Positions 17,323-25,756 of a stretch of 37,571 nucleotides of DNA are shown here, one piece after another. The notes under the pieces are model-generated. The model had not been told where the DNA came from. It saw only the letters and a program-made list of their open reading frames with translations, and did no database searches. Both the position numbers and the translations under genes were made by a program. How positions within the stretch are numbered: the stretch's first letter is position 1; every line of letters starts with the position of its first letter. The stretch comes from Bacteroidota bacterium (GTDB taxonomy: Bacteria > Bacteroidota > Bacteroidia > AKYH767-A > OLB10). The stretch is taken from the NCBI GenBank assembly GCA_024638565.1, contig JAHEKC010000017.1, positions 1-37,571 on the forward strand. The letters are read 5' to 3'.

Positions 17323-18613
17323 ACGCCACCATATCTTCGTAAACCAATCGCCATCCTGCCCAGACCCTGTTCTCGCTCATGGATTCATTATGCCAAAGGC
17401 TGATGAAGTCTCCGTTGACTTTACGCACTTCATCGATCAGCGGGCGGATATAGTCCATGGCCTTCGACGGATCAATTTTCATGTAATACTTCAGCGTGGC
17501 ATCCATGACGGCGAAGGGGTGTATGCGAAGGGAGGTGGGTCGTTCCATGTCAAGGTCATAAAAATAAAACGGCGTGCATATGCCTGCCCGGAAACCTATG
17601 TTTACGGCATACCCCATCGTATAGTCGTCCGTAATGTCAAGATCAATCAGTTGCCGGTACGTTTCAGGCAGCTTCAGCACAAGGAAGTGCTGCCGGCTCC
17701 GTGTCACATCCCGTTTCAGGATCCTGCTGAGGGTGGCCACCTCTTTCCGTAATTTATCCGGCGAGTGGTTCGAGCCGTAGGAAGGATGAATCCCCACTTC
17801 CGCATAATCGGCGAGTGACTTGATCAGGCTCCGCAGTTTTCTGCTGTCGGGTGGTACGTTTTTGTCGTTCTCGCCGTACTCCGCCAGGAGTGTAAAGTAA
17901 ATGCACCTGAAGTGGTACCGTTGCTGGAGTTCGAGCTGGAATGCATAGGTGTCGAACGGATCCTTTTGAACGCCTGCCAGCACACGCGTCCTTTCGGCGA
18001 GGTCATCGAAGTCGAGGTTGACCATTGACCGGGCATAGGCCCCCGCGGTGCGCATAAAACCCTTTTCCAGGTATGCATAGGCATTGTCAATGTCGATCGT
18101 GGAGATATAACGGTACTTGCGCGCCGGGAAGGAAAGGGCCGGATAGTGCCTGGTCAGTTCGTCCCTCAATTTCATGGCCCAGATGTTCACCAGTGGTTTG
18201 TGCAGAAAGTGCTGTTTATGCGCGAGGCTTTCGGTGGCGTCGAACCGGTCATGGGTATCGCGGATATGGGGCAGGTATTCCTCGTATCGGCTGACGAGGT
18301 AAAAAGAACCCGCCAGCGGATCAAACGGCACCAGGTATTCCGGGTGCGTGCCAAAGATGGCCTTGCTGCCCTCCCAGTCGAAGACGCCCACTTCCTGGTC
18401 GTTAATCCCACGTTCAAACAACAAACCTGCGGGGAAAATATGTGGCACACCATCCACGGTTGTCTCGCTATAGTTGAGTCGTGCCCTGCCGGCTCCCCTG
18501 AACATCTCCAGGTCGGTGGTGATCTCACAGTCAATGCCAAGCGTATCCCTGAAAATCAGGTCGCAGGTATATTTAAGCCTGGGGGTGACCTCCGGCGCGA
18601 AAATCAACAGCAT
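17282..18613 (-). CDS. Polysaccharide deacetylase family protein with DUF7033-type N-terminus
   Basis: 'LIFAPEVTPRLKYTCDLIFRDTLG', 'YISTIDIDNAYAYLEKGFMRTAGAYARS', 'EVGIHPSYGSNHSPDKLRKE', 'SLWHNESMSEN'. Confidence 0.85.
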   Translation of the reverse strand: MLLIFAPEVTPRLKYTCDLIFRDTLGIDCEITTDLEMFRGAGRARLNYSETTVDGVPHIFPAGLLFERGINDQEVGVFDWEGSKAIFGTHPEYLVPFDPLAGSFYLVSRYEEYLPHIRDTHDRFDATESLAHKQHFLHKPLVNIWAMKLRDELTRHYPALSFPARKYRYISTIDIDNAYAYLEKGFMRTAGAYARSMVNLDFDDLAERTRVLAGVQKDPFDTYAFQLELQQRYHFRCIYFTLLAEYGENDKNVPPDSRKLRSLIKSLADYAEVGIHPSYGSNHSPDKLRKEVATLSRILKRDVTRSRQHFLVLKLPETYRQLIDLDITDDYTMGYAVNIGFRAGICTPFYFYDLDMERPTSLRIHPFAVMDATLKYYMKIDPSKAMDYIRPLIDEVRKVNGDFISLWHNESMSENRVWAGWRLVYEDMVAYATGKHERAGQVV

Positions 18614-18617
18614 ATGA

Positions 18618-18649
18618 CAAAGTTAATCGATCCTATCCGTCAGGACAAA
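18618..18649 (-). promoter_or_regulatory. Full Bacteroidetes-type promoter TTTG-N20-TAACTTTG, 4 nt from ATG
   Basis: Plus-strand CAAAGTTA at 18618-18625 and CAAA at 18646-18649. Start codon at 18613. Confidence 0.6.
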
Positions 18650-18713
18650 CAGGCTTTTGCCGATGGCACCGTCGGATGCAAGGCCCCGGCTCGTAATCCG
18701 GCATGTAACAAGG

Positions 18714-19397
18714 TTAAATCTTTCCCTCGTCTGCAAAGCTGTACCAGTGATCACCGGCGATGATGATATGGTCAAGCACCTTGATGTCGAGCAACGAACC
18801 GGCATCGCCAAGCCGCCTGGTCAGCTTCACATCTTCCGCGCTGGGCCTGAGGTTCCCACTGGGGTGGTTATGAAAAAGGATAATACCGGATGCCAGGTGG
18901 TCCAGCGCTACCTTGAAGACAATCTTCGGGTCCACCACCGTTCCGGCCACCCCGCCTTTGCTGAGGTGATGCCGGTGTATGAGTTCATTGGCCCTGTTAA
19001 GAAGCAGGATATAAAACTCCTCATGGGTCAGGTCGGCCATTACCGAAATCATGATCTCGGCGGCGTCTCGGCTTGACGTGATTTTCTTTTTTCTCCTTGC
19101 ATCGGAGCTCCTGCGCCGGTTGGACAGTTCCAGCGCCGCGAGGACCGTAACGGCCTTCACCCTTCCCATTCCGCGAAACCGGGCCAGCTCCTGGACCGAC
19201 ACGCGCGCCAGGCGCGCCAGGTCGTTTCCGTAAGCCCGTAAAATGCCCTTGGCCAGGTCCACGGCGGTTTCCCGGTCGCTTCCGGACCTGATCAGGATGG
19301 CGAGCAACTCCGAATCCGTGAGCCTGCCGGCTCCGGATTCAAGCAGCTTTTCCCTGGGACGATCCGCCTCGGCCCATGCCTTTATTCCTGACTCCAT
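18714..19397 (-). CDS. radC: RadC family (JAB/MPN domain) DNA repair-type protein
   Basis: 'REKLLESGAGRLTDSELLAILIRSGS', 'LLNRANELIHRHHLSKGGVAGTVVDPKIVFKVAL', 'HNHPSGNLRPSAEDVKLTRRL'. ATG at 19397 preferred over 19433. Confidence 0.95.
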   Translation of the reverse strand: MESGIKAWAEADRPREKLLESGAGRLTDSELLAILIRSGSDRETAVDLAKGILRAYGNDLARLARVSVQELARFRGMGRVKAVTVLAALELSNRRRSSDARRKKKITSSRDAAEIMISVMADLTHEEFYILLLNRANELIHRHHLSKGGVAGTVVDPKIVFKVALDHLASGIILFHNHPSGNLRPSAEDVKLTRRLGDAGSLLDIKVLDHIIIAGDHWYSFADEGKI

Positions 19398-19582
19398 ATG
19401 AATGCGGCCAACCCGCTTACCGGGACATTTCATGACCGCAATGGTAAATGTACGCAGAACCGCGTGTGTAAACCGAGCGAAATATCAACCTACTGCATAC
19501 CAGTTTGTTGTTAACGCCATGCCACAAAGCCCGGCGGTGCATAATTGGCCGGGACGGGTTTAGCACGGCCGCCAAAACTTGC

Positions 19583-19590
19583 TACATTTG
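19583..19590 (+). promoter_or_regulatory. -7 box TACATTTG upstream of the DUF1761 gene
   Basis: Exact TAnnTTTG, with a TTTA -33-like element about 20 nt upstream. Confidence 0.5.
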
Positions 19591-19620
19591 ATTTGTCCAA
19601 TCCAAAAAACAGAACTTATC

Positions 19621-20121
19621 ATGGAAATGAATCTCGTTGTCCTGTTCCTTGCCGCACTGATCCCGCTGGTGATTGGCTTCATCTGGTATAGCCCGAAGGT
19701 TTTTGGAAATGCCTGGATGAAGGCCGCCGAAATGACCGAAGACAAAATGAAAGGCGCCAACATGGCCAGGACTTTCATCTGGACTTACGTCCTGAGCCTG
19801 CTAGCCGCCTTCGGGCTCAATTTCATGGTGGTGCACCAGTGGCATATCTATTCGATCCTGATCGACGAACCGGGATTCAATGACCCTGGTTCCGAAACCG
19901 GGCAATACATTGCTGCATTCATGGAGCGTTACGGCAGCAATTTCAGAACCTTCGGCCACGGATTCCTGCATGGCATTATCGGAAGCCTAGCGATAGTCCT
20001 GCCCGTGTTGGGCATCAATGCGATGTTCGAAAGAAAGTCTTTCAGTTACATCGCCATCAATGCGGGATTCTGGATTGTGAGTTTCGCCCTCATGGGCGGA
20101 GTGATCTGCCAGTTTATCTGA
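19621..20121 (+). CDS. DUF1761 domain-containing membrane protein
   Basis: 'LIPLVIGFIWYSPKVFGNAWMKAAEMTEDKMKGANM'. ATG at 19621 preferred over the track start 19579, because the -7 box lies at 19583-19590. Confidence 0.85.
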   Translation: MEMNLVVLFLAALIPLVIGFIWYSPKVFGNAWMKAAEMTEDKMKGANMARTFIWTYVLSLLAAFGLNFMVVHQWHIYSILIDEPGFNDPGSETGQYIAAFMERYGSNFRTFGHGFLHGIIGSLAIVLPVLGINAMFERKSFSYIAINAGFWIVSFALMGGVICQFI

Positions 20122-20196
20122 CCGGGCGTTACGGGCCGTTCTTCAGGCTGGGATGAAAGGAAAGAAGGGTTTGCCCCGGCCGTGGCTTGATCCGGT

Positions 20197-21168
20197 TTAT
20201 TTGATCAGGGCCGCGATGATATCCTCAACGGCTATACCCTCGGCTTCGGCTTTGTAGTTCTTGACGATGCGATGCCGCATGATGGCCGGTGCCACCGAAT
20301 TCACATCTTCGATATCCGGTGAATACTTTCCATTTAAGGCGGCTGAACATTTAGCCCCAACGATCAGGAATTGGCTGGCACGCGGTCCCGCGCCCCACGA
20401 CACGTAGTTACTCACGATGTCAGGCGCCTGGCCGTTACCGGGACGCGACCTCGCGGCCATAGACACGGCATATTGCAGGACGTTATCCGGCACAGGTATC
20501 TTCCTGATCAGGTCCTGGAAATACAGGATCCGGTCCCCGTCAAGCACCTTATCAAGTGTGGGGTCATAATCGGATGTGGTGTTCTTGACCACCATGATTT
20601 CCTCGTCAAGGCTGGGGTAGTCGAGCAGCACATTAAACATGAACCGGTCAAGCTGGGCTTCCGGCAGCGGGTAAGTGCCTTCCTGTTCAATGGGATTCTG
20701 GGTGGCGAGAACAAAAAACGGGTTGCCAAGCTCGTATCGCTTGCCGGCTGCCGTTACGGCCCGCTCCTGCATGGCCTCCAGCAAGGCGGATTGTGTTTTG
20801 GGTGGCGTCCTGTTGATCTCGTCTGCCAGGATGATATTCGCAAACAATGGTCCTTTCACGAACCTGAACTGCCGGTGTTCATCCAGCACTTCGGTACCGA
20901 TGATATCCGAGGGCATCAGGTCGGGGGTAAACTGTATCCGGTTATAACTAAGGCCCAGCACCCTTGAAACCGTGTTGATGAGCAGTGTTTTTGCCAGGCC
21001 CGGCACCCCTACCAGCAGGCAATGGCCGCGGCTGAAAATGGAGATGAGGACATCACGGATTACTTCATCCTGTCCGATGATGACCTTACCGATCTCCGCC
21101 CGGAGCTTGTTATACGCGTCGACAAGCTCCTGAACAGCCTTGACGTCATTATGCTGATTTGTTTCCAT
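20197..21168 (-). CDS. MoxR family AAA+ ATPase
   Basis: 'GHCLLVGVPGLAKTLLINTVSRVLGLSYNRIQFTPDLMPSDIIGTEVLDE', 'ILADEINRTPPKTQSALLEAMQERAVT', 'ATQNPIEQEGTYPLPEAQLDRFMF'. Confidence 0.97.
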   Translation of the reverse strand: METNQHNDVKAVQELVDAYNKLRAEIGKVIIGQDEVIRDVLISIFSRGHCLLVGVPGLAKTLLINTVSRVLGLSYNRIQFTPDLMPSDIIGTEVLDEHRQFRFVKGPLFANIILADEINRTPPKTQSALLEAMQERAVTAAGKRYELGNPFFVLATQNPIEQEGTYPLPEAQLDRFMFNVLLDYPSLDEEIMVVKNTTSDYDPTLDKVLDGDRILYFQDLIRKIPVPDNVLQYAVSMAARSRPGNGQAPDIVSNYVSWGAGPRASQFLIVGAKCSAALNGKYSPDIEDVNSVAPAIMRHRIVKNYKAEAEGIAVEDIIAALIK

Positions 21169-21214
21169 AGCCTAATTAATCATTATACGAAGTGTGTGCA
21201 AACCCGCTTCCGGC

Positions 21215-22558
21215 TCAGTTGAGCCACAGGTCCAGGTTTTCACAGGACCGGTATTCCGGCGCGATGCTGATGTATGTGTTACGTTTTTTCTTGCGCACCC
21301 ACTTTTCAAGCGCTTCATTTTTCTTGATTTCAAGGGCCACCTCCTGCAACCTCTGGTAATCCTTTTCCAGGTTGGCCCGGTGGGGGTCTGAACGGCTGAT
21401 CAGTTTGTAAATAAAATAACCCTGCTTTCCCTCCCTGGTCGACGCCGTCACCGGCTCGGATACCTCCCCGGGATTCAGTTTTTCAAGCTGGAAGAACACC
21501 GCCGGGTCAACCTGGTCGGCCGCAAACCGGGTGGTGGCTGAACCGGGATTGAACACGAGGCCCCCGTTGTTGCGGGTATCCGTGTCATCACTGAACTTCT
21601 CCGCAGCATCAGCGAAAGAAAGCGTGCTGTCAGCGATGGCCCGGTATACGCTGTCCATTTTCGCATGTGCAGCCTGCAGGTCTTCGCCCGTTACCGTGGG
21701 CCTGAGCAGGATATGGCGTACGTTAATGCGTTCACCCCGCCTTTCTATCATCTGGATCAGATGATAGCCGAACTTGGTTTCCACCACGCCCGAAACCTCC
21801 CCCGGCTTCAACCTGAAGGCCACCGCCTCGAACTCCGGGACGAGGTCACCCCGGCCATGAAAGCCCAGTTCACCGCCCTTCTTGGCAGAGCCATCCTGTG
21901 AGTACAGCACAGCCAGCGTACTGAGTTCCTCGCCGTTGCGGATCCGCTCCCTGTATTTCTCCAAGGTACCGCGGATACGGGACTTTTCTTCCGCGCCAAC
22001 GGGGATCATGTACCTGATCTGTGCATATTCGATTTCAGAATTGATGTATGGGAGGCTGTCTGGCGGTATGCTGGCGTAAAACGACCTGACATCAGCCGGT
22101 GTAACCGCTACATCACGCGTAATGCGCCCCTGCATGGCCTGCACCATGAGTTGCTCTCTGATCAGCGGTTCATACTCGTCCTTGATCTCGGCAACCGTCT
22201 TCCCGTAAAACTCCTCCAGCTTCTCCTGCGATCCAAGCTGCTCCATATAAAAATCAAGATTGCGATCCAGCTTGTCCTGTACCTCGGCATCATTCACCTC
22301 CACGCTGTCCAGCACCGCCTGGTTAAGCAGCAGCTTGGTATACAGCAGCTGGTCGATAATCCTGCACTTGAGGAAAGAATCGGGATAGTTGCCCTGAGAG
22401 ATATATTGCTGGTATTGCGTCTCGATGTCAGATTTCAGAATGATCCTGTTACCCACCGTGGCCGCCACCTGGTCAATGGTGCCACCCTGGCCTGCCGCCG
22501 CATGGACCCACAGGGCCATTCCCGCCAGCAGAAGGCCCGGCATGCTATTCCTTCTCAT
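21215..22558 (-). CDS. SurA-like peptidylprolyl isomerase with two parvulin domains
   Basis: 'TIDQVAATVGNRIILKSDIETQYQQY', 'DGSAKKGGELGFHGRGDLVPEFEAVAFRLKPGEVSGVVETKFGYHLIQMIERRGERINVRHILL'. ATG at 22558 (MRRNSMPGLLLAGMALWVHAAAGQ) preferred. Confidence 0.93.
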   Translation of the reverse strand: MRRNSMPGLLLAGMALWVHAAAGQGGTIDQVAATVGNRIILKSDIETQYQQYISQGNYPDSFLKCRIIDQLLYTKLLLNQAVLDSVEVNDAEVQDKLDRNLDFYMEQLGSQEKLEEFYGKTVAEIKDEYEPLIREQLMVQAMQGRITRDVAVTPADVRSFYASIPPDSLPYINSEIEYAQIRYMIPVGAEEKSRIRGTLEKYRERIRNGEELSTLAVLYSQDGSAKKGGELGFHGRGDLVPEFEAVAFRLKPGEVSGVVETKFGYHLIQMIERRGERINVRHILLRPTVTGEDLQAAHAKMDSVYRAIADSTLSFADAAEKFSDDTDTRNNGGLVFNPGSATTRFAADQVDPAVFFQLEKLNPGEVSEPVTASTREGKQGYFIYKLISRSDPHRANLEKDYQRLQEVALEIKKNEALEKWVRKKKRNTYISIAPEYRSCENLDLWLN

Positions 22559-23468
22559 CTGCAAAAACCTCGAAATCATTGTTACTGAAAGCCTGCTCGT
22601 AAGCTGCCTTTTCCATGGCACGGATCAGCTTAAGCTTCCTCTTGTTAATAATCATACCCCTGATGTTGATACGTTCAAAACTCAACGGGGAGGCGCTGTC
22701 CTTGAGCCGGTGTTCCGCAATGCGCACGAGATATAAGTCCGTGCTGTCCTGCAGCTCCACGTACCGGTTATGCCCCAGAAGCCGCGACCTTTGCCCCGCC
22801 TCCAAAGGTAATTTATTAAGCAGATCATCGAGTCGCATCCACGTTTCATCATCAAGAATGAAGTCCAGGGCGAACTGGTGACAGTATTCTTCCAATTGAT
22901 TGAGGTGCCGGGCTTCTCCGGAGCGGACCCAGCCCCTCAGCTCCTCCAGCCGGGGGGCGTCCTGCTTAACCCGGACATACAGTGCCTTCAGGATGTCGTC
23001 CTTAAGTTCGAAGTTGGCACGGTTGGAATCATAATACTCCGCTATCTCGTCATCGGTAACGACCGTATCCAGCTGCTGTCTCACAAGCTCCTGTTCATAA
23101 GCAAAGGTGATCAGTGAATTGCGGTATTCCCGCAGCTGCTTTTCCACGCGCTTTCTCTGGTCGGGAAGATTAGTTTCCGCCTTGTGAAGGACTACCTGTT
23201 GCTTGATCCAGTTATCAATATAGTTATCGGCAATCCTCGTGCTGTCCGTGACATTTGTACCTTCAGGTATAATATCCGCCAAATCCTCCTCGTACAGGTA
23301 CTGATCGAACGCACGCGCCACCGGGCGCCCCCCCTCAGGGCCGTTACGTTCGAAAAGGCTGCAACCCGCGGCCAACAGGGCCGCCCAAAAAACAAAATGT
23401 GAAGCACGAGGCTTCACATTTGTCCACAGACCCGCGTGTGATTCGCTGTTGCTATTTGTCTTTTCCAA
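22545..23468 (-). CDS. SurA-like chaperone lipoprotein without recognisable parvulin domain
   Basis: 'FVFWAALLAAGCSLFERNG' lipobox. SurA-N-like helical body ('DNYIDNWIKQQVVLHKAETNL', 'VVTDDEIAEYYDSNRANFELKDDILKALYVRV'). Sits between two PPIase genes. Confidence 0.75.
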   Translation of the reverse strand: MEKTNSNSESHAGLWTNVKPRASHFVFWAALLAAGCSLFERNGPEGGRPVARAFDQYLYEEDLADIIPEGTNVTDSTRIADNYIDNWIKQQVVLHKAETNLPDQRKRVEKQLREYRNSLITFAYEQELVRQQLDTVVTDDEIAEYYDSNRANFELKDDILKALYVRVKQDAPRLEELRGWVRSGEARHLNQLEEYCHQFALDFILDDETWMRLDDLLNKLPLEAGQRSRLLGHNRYVELQDSTDLYLVRIAEHRLKDSASPLSFERINIRGMIINKRKLKLIRAMEKAAYEQAFSNNDFEVFADEKE

Positions 23469-25530
23469 TCGTCCCGAGTACCTGTTCGTCGACTTTAACG
23501 GTATATTTATTTCTTAATTGCCCGATCCATTCCTTTTCAAGCTGGTTCTGGTAATCGGCGGTCACGAGGCCCCGCGCTTCATCCAGTTTCTTGACCGTGG
23601 GCGGGAGCACCTCGCGCACCTTCACAAAAACGATCTGGCCGTTATGTGAAATATCAGGGCCCAGTCCCTTTTCCCATGCAATGCTGTCCACCACCTCATG
23701 ATCTCCTTCCAGGAACAGGTCCTCCCGGACCGTGAGATTCAGCTGGCTTGACTTATTCACCTCTTCCCTGATGTCAGCCAGCGGCTTGCCTTTTTTAAGA
23801 AGCTTACGTACGCGTGACGCGACCTTCTCATCGGCACAGGTGTAAATGACTGCGTCCAGCCGCTTATCCCACTTGTACTTCTCCTTGTTCTTCTCGTAGT
23901 AGGCTTCCAGCCCGGCAGTATCCTTGACGGCTTTCGACCAGACCTTTTTGTCCGTCAGGTCAAACAACAGGATGCCGTCCCGGTATTCCTGCATCAGGCT
24001 TTTGAATTCGGGGTACTTCTCATCCAGGAGCGATTCCTCGTAGGCCAGGCACGTCTCATTCACATAATTCTCATACATCTGGTACCCGATCGCCTGTGGC
24101 GATGTGCCGCTGCGTCTCGATTGGCGGCTTTCCATGTAGCCGGCGAAATCTGTTTGTGTATAGGTCTTGTCTCCCAGCCTGAAAAGCTGCTTTTTCATGT
24201 TTTCAACCGCCGATGCCTTCCATTGCCCATTCGCGAGGTTGGTGTCAAGGGCGGCAATCAGGCTTTCCTTGCTATCGAGGTACTCCTTGAAATGGCTTTC
24301 CTTCTTGATCCTGGCAATCATGCTCGTCTTGCTGGTTTCAGAGCGGCTGTCGCGCGCGATCCGGTTCTTCAAATCGGTTTTCTTTTCCTCGAACGATGCG
24401 ATACCGCGCCTTTCCAGCCGCTTGATGATATGCCATCCGTAGGATGTCCTGACAGGCTTCGACAGGTCATTGTCCTTCCCGAGCGCGAAGGCGGCCTTTT
24501 CGAATGCGGGAACCATGCGTCCGGTGCCGAACCACGGCAATACACCCCCGCTTTTGGCAGAGCCTTTGTCGTCCGAATGCTGGATCGCGAGCTCCTCGAA
24601 ATTCTCCCCTGCCTTCACCTTGGCGTATATCTCGTCAATCCGCTTTCTCGCTGCACGCTCAACAGAATCCGAAGCTTCGGGTCCGCACTTGATCATGATA
24701 TGCGCTGCATGAATCTCACCGACCGCCTGCCGCACATCATTTACCCGTACAAGGTGATACCCGTATTTCGTACGCACCGGCATGGAGACCTCACCAGGTT
24801 TGGTCGAATAGGCCGCCGTCTCGAACGGGTACACCATCATAAGACTCGTGAAATACCCCAGGTCACCACCATTGTCTTTTACAGACGGGTCTTCTGAAAC
24901 CGCCCTGGCGGCTTCAGCGAACCTGTTCCCAGAAGATTTGGGCTTGTTCATCAGCGCCTTCACGGAGGCGAGCCGCCCGGCCCGGGATTCAGGATCCTTG
25001 ATAGCGCTGTTCAGCTTCCGTTCATAGGCCGCCAGCTGTGAAGCTGAAATGCCTTTCCCTGTCACGTACTGCCGCACCAGGCTGATCCGCTCCCAGGCCT
25101 CAATTGTATCTGACGGAAGCGCATCAGGCGCCACTTTAACCAGAATATGACTGGCATGTACATCCTGCTTCATGCGTTCGTATGCCTCTCGGATCAGCTG
25201 TTCGGTCACCTCCTTATCGGTCAGGTAAGGCTGGGCCAGCTGCTTCCTGTAACCCGCCAGCTCAGTGGCAAATGACGCAATGGTGTCCAGCCTGGTCTCT
25301 TCCGCTTCCTTCACCTTGAGTTTGTAGTTGATATAAAGCTCAAGGTACTCCCGGATGGCCTCCTGGTTGTACTTGTCCTCCTTGGTGTTGTTCTTGTTAT
25401 ACACACGCATGAACTCCGAGCGGGTAATTTTCTCCCCGGCCACGGTAAGCAGAACCGGATCGCTATCCTGCTGAGCTACAGCTTGTTGGAAAATCAGCAG
25501 CGCAATAATTGCGGACAATATCTTTCTCAT
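23452..25530 (-). CDS. Peptidylprolyl isomerase (SurA/PpiD-like, two parvulin domains)
   Basis: 'VHASHILVKVAPDALPSDTIE', 'IHAAHIMIKCGPEASDSVERAARKRIDEIYAKVKAGENFEELAIQHSDDKGSAKSGGVLPWFGTGRMVPAFEKAAFAL'. Confidence 0.95.
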   Translation of the reverse strand: MRKILSAIIALLIFQQAVAQQDSDPVLLTVAGEKITRSEFMRVYNKNNTKEDKYNQEAIREYLELYINYKLKVKEAEETRLDTIASFATELAGYRKQLAQPYLTDKEVTEQLIREAYERMKQDVHASHILVKVAPDALPSDTIEAWERISLVRQYVTGKGISASQLAAYERKLNSAIKDPESRAGRLASVKALMNKPKSSGNRFAEAARAVSEDPSVKDNGGDLGYFTSLMMVYPFETAAYSTKPGEVSMPVRTKYGYHLVRVNDVRQAVGEIHAAHIMIKCGPEASDSVERAARKRIDEIYAKVKAGENFEELAIQHSDDKGSAKSGGVLPWFGTGRMVPAFEKAAFALGKDNDLSKPVRTSYGWHIIKRLERRGIASFEEKKTDLKNRIARDSRSETSKTSMIARIKKESHFKEYLDSKESLIAALDTNLANGQWKASAVENMKKQLFRLGDKTYTQTDFAGYMESRQSRRSGTSPQAIGYQMYENYVNETCLAYEESLLDEKYPEFKSLMQEYRDGILLFDLTDKKVWSKAVKDTAGLEAYYEKNKEKYKWDKRLDAVIYTCADEKVASRVRKLLKKGKPLADIREEVNKSSQLNLTVREDLFLEGDHEVVDSIAWEKGLGPDISHNGQIVFVKVREVLPPTVKKLDEARGLVTADYQNQLEKEWIGQLRNKYTVKVDEQVLGTIGKDK

Positions 25531-25574
25531 TTCTGGTATGGTTTTAAATCATGGCCCGACAGCCGGGCGGCCGC

Positions 25575-25582
25575 CAAAATTA
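25575..25582 (-). promoter_or_regulatory. -7 box TAATTTTG upstream of the PPIase operon
   Basis: Plus-strand CAAAATTA about 45 nt before the ATG at 25530. Confidence 0.4.
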
Positions 25583-25690
25583 ATAAATGGCGTCAATCTC
25601 ACGGCCTAATGATGAACACTTTATGAAGTACTGTCTTGCGGCCCGCCGCGGCAGCGTTTTCACGCGATGCCAGGTACCGGAAAGGCGGTA

Positions 25691-25716
25691 GCTGTAAGGT
25701 TTCCAAACCTTTCAGC
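25691..25716. repeat. 26-bp imperfect inverted repeat GCTGtAAGGTTT-CC-AAACCTTtCAGC
   Basis: Arms pair at 11 of 12 positions, with one T/T mismatch and a 2-nt centre. Located 41 nt before the ATG at 25757. Confidence 0.9.
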
Positions 25717-25756
25717 CAAAACTGCGTACAAACCGGCAAACCACTTCTCAATACCC

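Noticed and set aside
18146-18763. 205-aa plus-strand ORF crossing the DUF7033 gene start
   Set aside because: Mostly antisense to a well-supported CDS, with no domain. The apparent promoter in the region faces the minus strand.
19200-19220. Short direct repeat GCGCGCCAG-GCGCGCCAG
   Set aside because: Within the radC coding region, encoding a Leu-Ala-Arg type helix. Explained by codon usage.
18714-19397. radC as marker of a mobile or defence island
   Set aside because: RadC-type genes also occur in integrated elements, but here the neighbours are ordinary chromosomal genes without integrase or direct repeats.
20371-20967. 198-aa plus-strand ORF
   Set aside because: Antisense to the MoxR ATPase conserved core; shadow ORF.
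24121-24897. 258-aa plus-strand ORF
   Set aside because: Antisense to the double-parvulin PPIase, with atypical composition and no domain.
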